Of a DNA stretch of 64,000 bases, positions 10,955 through 22,719 are shown in pieces. Numbering within the stretch: the first letter of the stretch is position 1; the number at the start of each line of letters is the position of its first letter. The translations under genes and the position numbers were made by a program. The notes below the pieces were generated by a model. That model worked only from the letters and a program-made list of their open reading frames with translations, was not told where the DNA came from and made no database searches. Source of the stretch: Alnus glutinosa (Eukaryota; Streptophyta; Magnoliopsida; Fagales; Betulaceae). The stretch is taken from assembly GCF_958979055.1 (NCBI RefSeq), contig NC_084896.1, positions 24,252,501-24,316,500 of the forward strand. Reading direction: 5' to 3'.

Positions 10955-13900
10955 TCACTTGAGAAAGTGAGGACTAATCAACCCAGCAATCTCGAGAAAC
11001 CCAATCCGCTCTTTTCCTGCAAATATCTTCTTCAGCTTCTCATCACAAATTATGATCTTCTTGTTTTCAGGGTCCTAAAAGAATGAAAATAAGGGACCAA
11101 GTCAGGAAGAAATTAAGATACTTAACATAGACATGGCATGGTTGATATTACACATTCGAAATTTACATCGAGGAAAAAAATACTTCAGTGAAAGAGTGTT
11201 CCCAGGGAGCTAAACTGCATGATAAGTCATATTCAAAGTACCAAGGAAAAATAAAAACCTATCAGCAATTTGAAACATCAGCCACAGCATGTCTTCAACT
11301 AATTTAAATTTGCTTTCTCTTTTTGTGAGAGCCGTTACTGCATGCACAGATATGCAAGCGCAACCTCTTGTGAGCAAGGCAATTATATTATATACAAGAA
11401 ACATCGTATATCCTGGTAAGACAGTCGGCAAGCATCACAAAATATTTGAACTCAGGTCTATTAATAACAAACATAACCACAACACCACTGTATATCAACC
11501 AAATAGCAGGGATACTAAAATGTAAGTGAATCATGACTACTCAGTCCAAAAAAATTCTTATCTACGTAATGTAAAGTATGGAAACCAAAGTTGAAAAACC
11601 TTGCACTATATCAGTATCAAATTCTATATGCATTTTATCATGTATTGTATTGTACAGGCTATTGACAGAAAAACAACAAAAACGAAACTCATCTGACAGT
11701 TTGATTATAAAACACATATAAAGTAAGACTTTGCAATTTCCTCGAGGGCTAGACACCATTCCTATCACTATAGTTAAATAGCTACAACATGACTAAAATT
11801 TTGGTCTGTAAAGAAGGGGGTTTAGTTCTTTGCCACACAACTTAAAAAGTTCTCACACCATCTCAAGCTTCCTGGCACTGATAAATTTGAAAGTATAGTC
11901 AACCAATTCCTTGAAGTGCAGACCTCTATACAAATTCAATTTCACCATCTTCCAACACACCCCTATCACATCTATACTCTGAATAAACCGCTGTTAACAA
12001 ATTAATCCAACAACATCAGCTTAGAAACTTAGGTAGGACCATATTGCATCTATAAGTCCGGCTTCCTGCCAGACCAAACACAACATATTAATTTGGATTT
12101 TTAGTTACCCAAAGACCTGACTGAATGTAAAGCATATAAGTCAACAGCGTCACACCACTGGCATACTTTGAATAACCTAGAGTACATATAAGACGCAGTG
12201 TTGGTAGAACATAGCCTTGCGAAGGCTGAGGTTGAGATTGAGGGTTCAAGTCTCTCCTGCTCCAGCTATGTTCTTTAGTTGTGACTAATTCAGCATAACC
12301 ATATGAATGAAATTCCTTATAGACCAGACAGATGACCACTATTCCAGGCAGGAAATGACCTATTGAATAGAGAGAAGTCCACCTCTGGAGATGATACAAC
12401 ATATTGAATAAAAGAAACGATGGCCTGTTCGACTAAGGAATATCTTCTCTAAGTCCTTGCAGTTTGATTCCTTCTTCTGCTGTTGGGAATGGAACATTTA
12501 CAACGTTGTAATACTGATCAAATTTTTTCTTTTTGTTAATTATAATACCTCCAAACATCTGGCTTCACTTAAACTAACACCCTTGCTCTGCGCTTTCACC
12601 AAGGCTCTAAAAGACCTTAGCGCTTTGATGCACCTTGAACCTTTAAAAACTCTGGAAAACATGCACTTTGCATTTACTATTATAAGAAAAATAACTGAGA
12701 ATATAATTAGATTAAATATTTGTGTTTATATGACCTAAAACAAGCATAAACCATAAGAACCCATGATAAAAAACCAAACAGGTCCAAGCATGTTGAAACA
12801 GAAACACGCATTTCATCATCAATAAAACAAAACTTATCCAACCATGGAAGCACAGAAAAGTGATACAAAATCATTGTATCTTTCTTTTCATTACAAATAA
12901 CACATTTTGCCTGCTCTCTCCCTGTGTTACTAGCATTCTTGTCCAGAGCAAAGAGAAGGCAAAAGAGTGCCGCTGAAGCATATAAATCCATAGAAGATTC
13001 TAACAGGTCCAACCAAAGGATGATAATAACAAAGTCTATATTTCCCCATAGACATAGCTTATGCAGATTAAGAAACAGTCGAAACAACGGATATGCATTT
13101 GGAAACCTAAGAGAACCGAACTTTATCAGATTAAATAAGCAAACCTAACTTTATCCAAATTCCATGACGTAAAACGTCCAAAACAACGTTTAAACCCATT
13201 AGACAACCCCATAGAACGAAACCTATCTCTAGTAAAGCAGAACATGCATTTCACAATAACAACACAGCCTTGTCCAATAGAAACAAACTTAAATCCAGAA
13301 CTAGCGAAACCCACATCTAATATACACCAAAAACAGTCTCAGACAAGTAATAGCATCCATATCTATCCAATAAACCCAGATAAGAAGTTGGGAGAGCTGC
13401 AGAACCAAACTAAAATATGGTAGCAACAAGAAATAATGAGTTTATTTTAGGCTCAATAGCAACCTGGTTTTCTTTGTACCAGTAGAGCCCTAAGCCAACA
13501 AAAGAAACCCATCTAGAACCCAAACAAACCACAAACCCAAACCAAACACCACCAAATAATTTCAAGATTCGAGTATTGCTTTAAAAGATTAATAAAATAA
13601 AACAGACTAACAACATAACCAACCTTCCACATCCAACACAGCCTTATACAAACATAAACACCCATCTAAACCGAAACCTACATCAAACCCACAGAAGGGT
13701 TTTGACAATCAACTATCACTTGTGCATATTAAGAACAAAAATCAAATTAACATCAAAGACTAAGTTTCATGTACACCAAGAGAAACTTATCAAAATATGG
13801 AAACCCATCTAAAACCCCAAAGAACCAAAACCCAAATTAAACACAATACCATTTCAGAAAGAAACAGCATACTAACTAATTTGACGCACAACAGCAATAA

Positions 13901-14555
13901 CATAACCCACATTTCATTTGCAGCGACAAAGACTTATCCAAACGTATGAACTCATCTAAACCCCCAAAAGACCAAACCTTCATTTAAATCCCATTCCATG
14001 TGCACCGCCACCACCACCAAAAACAAAGCCAAATTTCATTTCCACCAGCATAGCCTTATCTAAAAAACACATTAACACAAACATTTCAAATCTACAAAAA
14101 AATAAAAATCAGGTAACCAACATTATCCACATTTTATTTAGCACCAAAAAAGCGTTATCCAAACATAAAACCTCAACTAAACCAAAGCCATTTCAAACCC
14201 ACAAGAAGGGCTTCAAAAACCAGCTATTTCTTGCAAAAATCCACTAAAATCAAACCTGAAGATTGTGTTCCTTAATGTGAGCCCAAATCCGCTTGAGAGC
14301 TTGGGTGCGAGAGATCTCGGGGACGCCAACGAGGGCTTGCATCTCCGGCGAGACACGGCGGGGCTTCATGATGCCTCGGGGCGCGCGCGTGCCCGGTGTT
14401 TTGTCTGAGACGGTGGCGGAAATCACCGTGCGCACCGTGCGCAGGTTAGCAGGAGCCATGAGAGAGGAGGAGGGTGAGCACGATGAGGGTTTGGCCATCA
14501 GCGACGCCGTTCTGCCGGAGAGAAAGGTGGAGAAGAGCCCTAGAGAAGTCGCCAT
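10955..14555 (-). CDS. Plastid-type SWIB/MDM2-domain protein
   Basis: Two exons on the minus strand, 14256-14555 and 10955-11074, are joined across a 3181-bp GT/AG intron to give 139 residues. The first ~60 residues (MATSLGLFSTFLSGRTASLM onward, Ser/Thr/Ala-rich, few acids) look like a chloroplast transit peptide. The SWIB domain follows, from GIMKPRRVSPEMQALVGVPE through TQALKRIWAHIKEHNLQ (end of exon 1) to DPENKKIIICDEKLKKIF and IGFLEIAGLISPHFLK (exon 2). The domain is complete and the intron falls at the position usual for plant stand-alone SWIB genes. Arabidopsis relatives (SWIB-2/3/4 types) are small plastid or mitochondrial nucleoid proteins. An in-frame extension upstream of MATS exists, but MATS gives the better transit peptide. 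The long intron holds a tRNA-like insertion and diverged repeats. Confidence 0.9.
12180..12262 (+). repeat. tRNA-derived sequence (SINE head or tRNA relic)
   Basis: Inside the SWIB intron the plus strand carries an A-box-like GACGCAGTGTTGG. It is followed by a 5-bp anticodon-type stem around the loop TTGCGAA (TAGCC/GGCTG) and a B-box GGGTTCAAGTCTC. This is the arrangement of an internal polymerase III promoter. The acceptor stem does not pair well, so it is not a working tRNA gene. A tRNA-derived SINE is the likely origin. No clear 3' tail or target duplication was found. Confidence 0.5.
13080..14220. repeat. Diverged repeat array in the SWIB intron
   Basis: Phrases of the type CCTTATCCAAACATAAA ... 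CCCATCTAAACC ... TTTCAAACCCACAAGAAGG recur imperfectly near 13260, 13630, 13930, 14050 and 14150. This suggests an old array of roughly 100-350-bp units beside exon 1. It could equally be a chance result of the strong A/C bias of the strand; alignment would decide. Confidence 0.3.
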
Positions 14556-15672
14556 GTCGTTTGCTCTGCGAAGGGATAGAGTGTGCGAGTGTGGGCGAGT
14601 GTGAGACAGTAGACACTTCTGAGCCCGCTTAATCCCTTGCTCTACATAATTACCAAAATATCCCTGTCTTTTTCTTTTTTCCTTTTTTCTTTTTTGGTTT
14701 TCTCGCTCAGAGTCCTCAGATGTGGAGCTCAATTTTATTTTTATTTTTTTAATTTTTTTTTCAGTGTAATTTATTAATGTTGAAACACATCGAAGGAAGG
14801 AATTCAAATGCAATTACATTATTTGAAGAAAAAGAAAATAAAAGAAATTATCGATCCCATGAACAATAATGGAATAACTATTCCAATGCGTGATACTTCA
14901 ATTTTTTAATTAAAGCACTTTTATTTGTTCTTGCATTTTCTTCATGCTATGGTATTATAGAATTTGCATTTTTTATTTTTTATTTATGAACAACTTGATT
15001 GTGAATTTGTGATTGTAATCTTGTTATTTTGCCTTGGATACGAGTATTAATTTAGATCTTCAATAATAATTATAAACAACTCTACAAACATAATGACAAA
15101 TTCTCTAGAATTTAAAATTAAATGGTTAAGTTCTTCGACTATTTTTATAATTAGGTTAAGCTTTTAAAGATAAGTAGTAATTTATACGACATGAACTTGG
15201 TTCTTAATCAGTTATGGAGGCTGAAAGCTTAAAACTGATTACTTCTTTTGAAATGATAGTGTCGACGTGACTATCACTTTCCTTTGGGTAATTACATACC
15301 TTACTTTCTTTAGTCTAATTCTGATTTAGACATGAGGACAAAAACGTTAACTTTCTAATTTGAGTTCTCAGTGAAAGCTCTATTTATGTGGTTCGATCTA
15401 AGACCTGCATCAACAAATTTAAGCCTTACAAGCTACATTTTGTTCTTATTAGTGATGAAATTTACAACACAAAAGGTCTAAATTTATAAGAAGGTGAAGA
15501 TAATACAAAAAGATAAGTGGAGATACCTTGTTGATTAGTTTGAGAGCATAGGAGAGGAAAATCTAATTAATATCAATTAAACCCATCACTTCTAGTGGGG
15601 ATGTACAAGCAAAAAATTATTAACCACCTAATAACTGCTAACCGCCTACCATTATCACTATCTACCTACCAT

Positions 15673-15713
<41 letters not shown>

Positions 15714-15958
15714 TACAAAATGATGTCATTTTTTACAAATATTTTATATTTGTAATGTTTTAAATTTGCAATGTTCCTGCTACTTGGATGTCGTTATATT
15801 TCTAATTTTGTGATCGGATAATTATGAGAGTTATCGGGTTTTTGGAGGGGTTATTCATGTTTTCTGATAGTTTAAAACTGTGGGAGGGGTTAATGGGTTA
15901 TTAGAAAGGCCATTCATGTTTTCTGGCAACTTGATGGGTTAATCATATTATAACTCAT
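14556..15958. other. SWIB promoter side and AT-rich spacer
   Basis: The first ~150 bp upstream of the SWIB ATG should contain its leader and promoter; no clear TATA box was seen. Beyond 14750 the sequence is AT-rich and no coding similarity was recognised. Confidence 0.35.
15679..15712. repeat. (ATA)n microsatellite
   Basis: Eleven or so tandem ATA units run from 15679 to 15712, directly visible. Confidence 0.9.
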
Positions 15959-16410
15959 TTTTTTTTTTCAAAGTTTCCTAGCAAATACTTGAAGCCTTCT
16001 AATTAATTATTTTAAAAATGCCCAAAACATCTAAAATAGGACCTACAAAGAGGTTAAATGAATGCCCAAAACACCAAAATAGGCCCAAAACGCTTATGCC
16101 TAAAAAGCAAGTATGTGGTACGATGATGAGTTTCCAGTGGACCTTAATCACTTGTACACCCTTAACTTCTAGTAATGGATTCCCTCCAAAATTGGTATTT
16201 GTAATTGTTTAGTCTAAAACTTGAAATTAACACTAACCTCATAAAAATCTATAAATTGACATGATGATCCATAATTGGTAAAATAATTAAGATCAAGTAT
16301 ATGATTGATAAGATTTTTGTTTTTTTATAATTATAGACTACCATGTCAATTTCTAATGAACTATGTTGTAAAAGTTATAATTTCTCTAGCACTACTCTAA
16401 GGTAAATTAA

Positions 16411-17497
16411 CAACCCGTATGCCGGGCTCCCATCTTGTAAGCTTGCTCTCGAACCTTCCCACAGAAACCCCCCCTACAAAGTCAGTGTTGCCGAGGGGAG
16501 AGGGCATGGTTTTGTTCCCTTGGTCTTCTTGGACAAAGGGGCCTTTTTGGTCCTCATTGGGTTTTCTCGATGGAGGTTAGCGTTTCCCAGTCTCTAAGAC
16601 TGTGGAGTTTTGTTCCTCCCGGACTAGTTTCGGCGGTGGTTTTTGGTCCCCCCGGTCTCAGATCCGGTGGTGGTTTTTTGGTCCTCCTAGTCTGAAGGGC
16701 CAGGGAGGTTTTGTGCTTTGTTTTTTTAGTTCTTATTAGTTTGTTGACAGGAAAACTTTTCAGAGAAGCTCTAAGGGGGAAGCAACCGCCGCTCGTGTCG
16801 TCGGCGGCTGGGATTTGGGGAGCTTCAGTTTGTCTCCATTATTTGAGTCCAGATCTACAAAGTTCAGCCGTCCTCAGTTCAACATGCGCCCTCCAGTCTA
16901 GCTTGCCGCCACCTTTAGGCCCAACCACCGCGTTGTATCGGCCGAAATGATCGCCGGAGCTCGGCGCGTTTTTCTCACGCGCCAGGGTGTGTTCATACCT
17001 TGGTCTCGCGTGAGAGTTACGCTCCGTCCCTTTTGCCGTGTTTGGTGGCTTCCAGTGCTCTGGGGCGTCTTGAGAGTTTGGAGGATGCTTGACGGTGGCG
17101 CATGTGCTACACGCGCCGTCGCCAACGACAGCTTCTCTGATGGATGTTTTTGTTTGGATGTTTTCTTGTTTTTTACGGATTGTATTCAACAGTTTGCTCT
17201 GTGTCAGATTATCTTGGTATTGCTTTGTGCACAGATTGTATGACCGACTCCATAGTGCAAGTAGTAGTTTCTATGTTTTCGTAGAGGTATCTTTTTGTTG
17301 GCTAGGCTTATTTGTAGCAAATGTTGGTACGATTTGCGTTTTTAAGGTAACTATATCGGGGTACCTATAATGTGAGTCTCTATCTTGTTCTGAGCATTGT
17401 CTCAGGTTGATTGTAACTTTGTTACCTTTTGGGTTTGATTAATGAGATTACTCCATTTTCCCTTTAAAAAAAAAAAAAAAACCAAAAACAAAACAAG
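16411..17497 (+). mobile_element. 5'-truncated LINE-like insertion with A-tail
   Basis: This is about 1.1 kb of GC-richer sequence that is absent from the sister repeat copy at ~27.9 kb, which shows the empty site (AAGGTAAATTAA next to CTATATGCC). It ends GATTAATGAGATTACTCC...TTTCCCTTT followed by ~15 A, the typical 3' end of a plant L1-type LINE. It retains no reverse-transcriptase motif, so it is 5'-truncated or a non-coding relative. A clean target duplication is not visible. Confidence 0.6.
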
Positions 17498-17712
17498 CTA
17501 TATGCCACGAAAGGGTATTTTAAGTGAAGGTGCAACACCAATACCAATAAACGTTTCTCTAGTATTAAAATTGACATGGATGAAGACCAAATGACACCCA
17601 TAAAAATTTCTCTAATATAAATTTCGATTTTTGGATTGATGGTTTGTACGAAACTAGGTTGCAATACAATATTATTGTGTGTACAAAGTAATGAATTTTT
17701 AAATTTCTTTTT

Positions 17713-18109
17713 GTGGTAATTACCTTTTCCCCCCATGAACTACCAAAAAATGCACGATGCCCCCATGAACTACCAACTCGACCAAAATAGAGTATTCAAC
17801 TACCAAAGATAACCATTTTCTCCCCTTCCGTCAGTCACACGCCGTTTTACCCTCATTTTCTTCATCTTTTCCCCCTATGAACTACCACCATCTTCCTCTT
17901 TTCCCCCCATGAACTACCATCATCTTCCAACATGCCCCCATATAAAACGACACATGACCCGTTGACCGTTTGTTTTAACCCCTTTGACTGACGGAAGGGG
18001 AGAAAATGGTTGTCTTTGGTAGTTGAATGCTCTATTTTGGTCGAGTTGGTAGTTCATGGGAGCATTGCACATTTTTTGGTAGTTCATGGGGGGAAAATGT
18101 AATTACCCC
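17713..18109. mobile_element. MITE with ~125-bp terminal inverted repeats (MULE-like)
   Basis: The ends are GTGGTAATTACC and GGGGTAATTACA (inverted). Inverted homology continues for about 125 bp and includes CCCCCCATGAACTACC twice per arm. It is flanked by TTTCTTTTT (17704-17712) and TTTATTTTT (18110-18118), a 9-bp duplication with one mismatch. The sister copy at ~27.67 kb shows the unoccupied site with a single TTTCTTTTT. A 9-bp duplication and long inverted repeats fit a Mutator-like MITE. Confidence 0.85.
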
Positions 18110-18390
18110 TTTATTTTTTGACATGTAACACATATTAGAATGTTACGTGCCTAATTACTCAAACACGTAACTGATAGATAAGAGTAGTTCGAGGAACCAT
18201 AATATCTCTCAAATCAACTTAAAGAGCTGAATATTAATAATCTTTGCTTCCTTTATTCATCAACCCAATAGGTTTATATAGAGTTACAAAGAAATGTGAT
18301 AAACATAAACTACTTTTATAGAGATGTATCATATTACTAACACTTCATATTCTATGACTATCCTATCACTAACAACTATTTATAAAGATA

Positions 18391-18720
18391 AGGGTTAAAT
18401 ACTCTATTGGTATATGAGTTTTAGGCTTTTTTAAATTTAGTACTTGAGTTTTCATTTATTTCATAAGTGGTACCTGAGTTAGGGGTAAAAACCCGTTTGG
18501 TATATCTGTTATATTTTCCGGCCAAATTTTAACAGCACGCCATGTGTCAACCGTTGAGGTTGATACGTGGCACTATATATATATATATATAAAAAGAGTA
18601 ACTTCAATCTGGCAGTGGCAAAAACCAAGAGGTTTTTGCCTTCCAATGAGGAGTTGACACGTAAGTCAGAACAACCAGGAACATAAATATCAAACAGAAT
18701 CAAAACACCCTATCTTATTT
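18391..18720. repeat. Transposon-end-like sequence with subterminal repeats
   Basis: The sequence begins GGGTTAAATACTCTATTGG and repeats the idea GGTAT/ACCTGAGTT three times within 110 bp. This is a pattern common at ends of plant MULE-like elements. No matching inverted end was found nearby, so the element is incomplete or the partner is diverged. Confidence 0.35.
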
Positions 18721-18889
18721 CTTCAACACTGCTACAAAATACCTGAGAATCAACTCTGATATCTTCAAAACACCAAAGAAAGGCCCGAACGCCGTTATTC
18801 CCATATACCGCCCAAGACGACTGATGCCCAGGCTCGAACGCCGTCGCCCACACATGAACTTTTGAGAAAATCCTACACCAATAACTCTC

Positions 18890-19080
18890 CGTCTCAAGCA
18901 CGAATGGTTCTCCTCCATGCACAGATCTGACCAAGAACTCGAGGACTGTGAAGACGAAGGTGTCAGAAGTGGAGGTCCACCTGTTCCAGCCGGGCAAGGG
19001 TCCAATCGACGTGTTCAAGGTGAGACTGGGAGGTTGGGAACAAGACCAAAACGGGTTGCCCACATGAACACGGTTGGAAG
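18890..19080 (+). other. Possible captured exon fragment, unidentified
   Basis: One plus-strand frame reads KTKVSEVEVHLFQPGKGPID followed by VFKVRLGGWEQDQNGLPT. This has the balanced composition of a real conserved exon and ends at a stop. I have a faint sense that a conserved plant protein of unknown function shares it, but I cannot name a family. It lies against the broken receptor-kinase piece on the opposite strand. The longer minus-strand frames across the same bases look like shadows. Confidence 0.25.
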
Positions 19081-19096
19081 AAGAAACCATGTCCAC

Positions 19097-19680
19097 CTAT
19101 CCCCCGTTGACTGCTAGGATAGTAGAACCGATTTGTATTACTCCTTTGTAAACAACACCAAAAGCACCCTTTCCCAATTCTTCCTTGAACCCATCTGTAG
19201 CTTCTACAAGCTCTTTGTAAGTAAAACAATGCAAATTCATGTCCACAGCACCACCCTTTGTGATAATCTTCTGAAATTTCATACGGTAAATGAGGAAAAA
19301 GCCAACACAAATCGCACCAATTAAAATATAACGTTAACAAAAACATAGCCACCAAGAAACACTGACCTGATGATGATCAAATTGTCCTTGTCATTCTTCT
19401 TTGGTTTTGGGATTGGCAAACGAGGACTCGACAAGGTGAAATTATTATATTTTCTGATTTTGATAAGAGCCTACCCGTTATTGAGGCCGACGTCCACTCT
19501 CCCATTTGACAGAGGTAGCTTCTTCTTCCAACAGCTATCGCCTAATTTGAAGATGGCAATAGCACACATACAATCTTCCATGCAAGATTTTCTACACATC
19601 TCTTCAGTGTAAGGCTTCAACAGCACGTAGTCAAAGAGTGGCCAATTTGTATTTGTTAGCTCTTCAAAAGTATAAGTAGA
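19097..19680 (-). pseudogene. G-type lectin S-receptor-like kinase fragment
   Basis: Minus-strand reading gives, across frameshifts: a PAN-like domain piece (EEMCRKSCMEDCMCAIAIF, then CWKKKLPLSNGRVD); a membrane-spanning stretch IGAICVGFFLIYR; a juxtamembrane segment; and the kinase start FTYKELVEATDGF with the ATP loop GKGAFGVVYKG. It then stops (ILAVNGG, stop) where the catalytic Lys region should be. The order and wording fit the LECRK/RLK1 family of G-type lectin receptor kinases. The lectin domain and the rest of the kinase are missing, so it cannot signal. It begins exactly where the COBRA-like pseudogene breaks off. Confidence 0.85.
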
Positions 19681-22646
19681 TCTGACTCAACAATGCCGCG
19701 AGGGCCAGCTTTCATGAGCAAATCATTGTGAAACTTGATTCCCCACATCATTGCAGTATCATTTGTACAAACATCAAAATCAGTTAAATACCCTTTCTCA
19801 ATTACTTCCAGTAAGATCAAGAGTAAACAAATCCAGAATGCGCATAGTGAAGGTTCTGAGCTAGTTTAGGAAAAAAGTAATGTTTCTTACACAATTTTTG
19901 TACAACTTTTACACGACTCTAACAACTTTCTTTTAAAATCAGCCATTGAATATTTAGGACCCACATGTTGGAAAACAAATCCAATGGTTGATCATAACAA
20001 AAAGTAGTTAGAGTTGTGCAAAAGTTGTGTGAGAGTTGTGTAAGAAACATTACTCTTAGGAAAATTGAAAGAAGAAAGAAATGTTAGGATAATCACTTAC
20101 TTATTGCTCCATAAGCAGTTAACGGCTTGTAATGGAAGCTGAAAATCTGAGTTAGATTGTTGAAGTTTGCGTGTTGAACGACTAGGTTCCAATCAGAATA
20201 ATTTGTCTCGTAGTTAAAGCTTGTAATTGTGATCTTCACCAACCAGTATTCGTTGTAGTATGCTTAACATGCCAGTGGACTTGGATTGGACACATATGAC
20301 TCGTACATTGAACCACTGAAACTGAATGTGGTGAATTTGTCCTGTAAACCACATAAAATAATATCTAAGAAAATTATAAAGTTGGAAGAAAAATTAAGCT
20401 GTTCTGGCTAAAACAACTCACTGAACACAGCTCCCTCGCTGGGTCACGTTGCTTTTGCAGCCACAGGAACATGTTGGGCAGGGCAGTCTTGTGTCACTGT
20501 AGAAGGCTGAGAGTGAGACACAACAAGTAGGAATTTTTTTAGGTAAAAACTCTGAATATGAGCATTTAACCATCCAGGTCACTGCCAAAAATGAAAAGTA
20601 CATTAGTATGTAATCTTTAAAAAAAAAATAAAAGTAAATATCACAGTCGAGGCTTAAAAAATGTTCATAAAAGAACTTACTCAAAGCTTCTGTGACTCTG
20701 CTTTTATCTGCTTTAAAAAATTTACTGAGTAGTAACTGTTGCAGGTCCACAAGTATAATAGAGCCATGGTGTTTTTAGAGTGAAGTCTTCAGGCACTCTG
20801 ACTGTTCTGCTAGAGGTTCCAGCCGCACCAACATTGAGTTGAAATGAAGAAACTGCATTGGCTGGATCATGCATCCAGGCACTGAGTACACCTCCTTTGC
20901 AACAATTGGCAATCTGTTGGCTGTAAGGTGTGCTCGGCAATAGATCTACGATCTTTGGGCTCTTTTGACAGTAATGTGGGATGTTATTTTTATATTTTGA
21001 ACAATCCCCTTGATTTGTCGCTTGGCCTCCCCTCATACTCCAGATTATCTCGTTCTTCTTCCATGTCCACCCCAGCGACCACCCTGGTGCTTGAATGTGG
21101 CGATATGCCTGGAAGTTGTGTATTGTCACATCCGCCTATCCATTCCAGTCCATCAAATTCAAATAACAGAAATGGCATTTTTTATCTATTTGATCCTTAT
21201 GCAGCTACCATTAAACAAATGAGTATGCTCAACACAGAAACACTTCAAGTAACAGTAGGTAACGAAAGCCATTTGCTTAATCAATCATTTTTAAGGGATT
21301 AAGCCTAAAGTTCATCACGTTGGCTCAAAATTATACCCAACGAGATATGGTTATTTTACACCCCCATACACCCAACCCTAAGTGGTGTCCCTTTTAATTT
21401 TGATCAAGTAATCAAGATCAAGCCAAAATATATATATACATTGCACTGACATAAAAGATCAATTTATATATTAATTGTACGTTCACAAATTAAAGAAAGG
21501 GTCTCTCCCCTGTTCCCGTATATCCATATATCCTCCTCTCTTATCCAATATTTTGGGGAGACTAAATGATCGAAAATTGTCAATTACGTTAATTTTCACA
21601 GCTCAACCAAGAAGAGAAAAAACATTAATTATCTTTCACGTACGTAAATGATTTTAGTGAAATTAGCCATGCATATATATATATATATTACACCATCAAA
21701 TATCATATCGATCTTAAAGCAAAACAAATGGAGCCATTTACAAAATATATAACGTAACAAGCATAAAAATAAAGAAATGCTCCAACATCAAAGCCCATAA
21801 AATGAAAATTCTGGATCTATAACTTGAGTTGACTCACGAGTAATTAAGTAGTAACAATGACCGAATTAACCAGTGTGTGAGGAGTGGAGATCACAATGTA
21901 AGCGATGCTACATTGTAGGTATTATTCTAAAAGAGTCTAAAACAATATGCCTTAAAAAGAGGCCCAAAAGGCCCATTATTTGAAAATGCTAGGGTGTTTA
22001 ATTCCTTTTAACAAATAAGGCACGTACTAGAGCAAATTATTGAAACATTTCTATCTTGAGGTTACAAATGATGATTCAATGATATTCGATCAAGAATACC
22101 CTCAACTAAGAAATACGGAACACATTGAAGGCATTAATTCAGCCCCAGAAATTCTCTGATTTTTTTTTATTTTTTTGAAAGGAGAAATTCTCTTGTTGAA
22201 CCCGAAATAAAGTTTGCTTTTTTTTTTTTACTTCAAAAAAAAAAAAAAATCTCAAAAAATTCAGATAGAATGCTTGAAGAACTGGACAAGACACTCAAAG
22301 TTCAACGCGATATCCCTAACAGTAACACGCACCAAATATAAAGATTAAAGTTGGTTAATTAAGTAAGCAGTACAACTTACAGAATACCCATCACGAGTCC
22401 AAGTCATGATATCCCACATGACTGTGATGTTTCCATCAGGGTCCAGGGCATCAAAGGCTTGAGCTTCTGCAAAAGAAACTAAAGATTTGGTTATTCTGTA
22501 CATTGTTTCCTAATTTGCAAAAAAGATTAAAGCAAAACAAGCCACCAACCTGTTGAACTGATGCGAGACGACAGCACAAACAAAAGCAAAATGGAGAAGA
22601 TTCCCATTATCATCATGGGTGAGATTCGTGAGAAGCAATATCCCAT
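19681..22646 (-). pseudogene. COBRA-like (COBL) GPI-protein pseudogene
   Basis: Exons are recognisable on the minus strand. Exon 1 (22550-22646) carries the signal peptide from MGYCFSRIS, and exon 2 (22381-22466) reads DPDGNITVMWDIMTWTRDGY. Exon 3 (from 21135) reads FQAYRHIQAPGWSLGWTW and NCCKGGVLSAWMHDPANAVS; the next has TCCVSLSAFY and CPTCSCGC; another has VQCTSHMCPI and WNLVVQHANFNNLTQ; the last reads NDTAMMWGIKFHNDLL. COBRA-like proteins are GPI-anchored wall proteins that guide cellulose deposition. This copy is dead: frameshifts near 20735 and 20262, a lost splice acceptor near 19785, and no C-terminus or GPI signal. A MITE sits in one intron, and a solo LTR lies 74 bp upstream of the ATG. 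Confidence 0.9.
19875..20055. mobile_element. MITE with 9-bp target duplication
   Basis: The inverted ends AAGTAATGTTTCTTACACAA and GAGTAATGTTTCTTACACAA bound a 181-bp element. It is flanked by TTAGGAAAA on both sides (19866-19874, 20056-20064). Nine-base duplication suggests a Mutator-like MITE. It lies in what was an intron of the COBRA-like gene. Confidence 0.85.
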
Positions 22647-22719
22647 TAATTTCTATGTAATATTGTACTTGTACGTAAAGAAAAGAGAAAAGGATCGAGA
22701 AGAAAGAGATTAATATTCT

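Larger units (their letters stand above)
15960..18390 (-). repeat. Left copy of a long inverted repeat, split by two insertions
   Basis: The segments 15960-16410, 17498-17712 and 18110-18390 match, in inverted orientation, sequence at 27345-28200 (plus a small block at 31066-31130). Shared landmarks include GGCATATAG/CTATATGCC, the paired phrase AGAGAAACTTTTAT, and the LTR-like stretch with GTTTATATAGAGTTACAAAG. In this copy a LINE-like insertion (16411-17497) and a MITE (17713-18109) interrupt the match, and the other copy lacks both. The parent repeat is an unclassified element, probably LTR-derived. Confidence 0.7.

Noticed and set aside
12180..12262. Functional tRNA gene
   Set aside because: The acceptor stem does not pair and the D-arm is irregular; only the anticodon-type stem and the A/B boxes are convincing.
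12088..12402. Frame containing SRRDLNPQSQPQPSQG
   Set aside because: This is the reverse translation of the tRNA-like B-box region, a familiar artefact; it lies in the SWIB intron.
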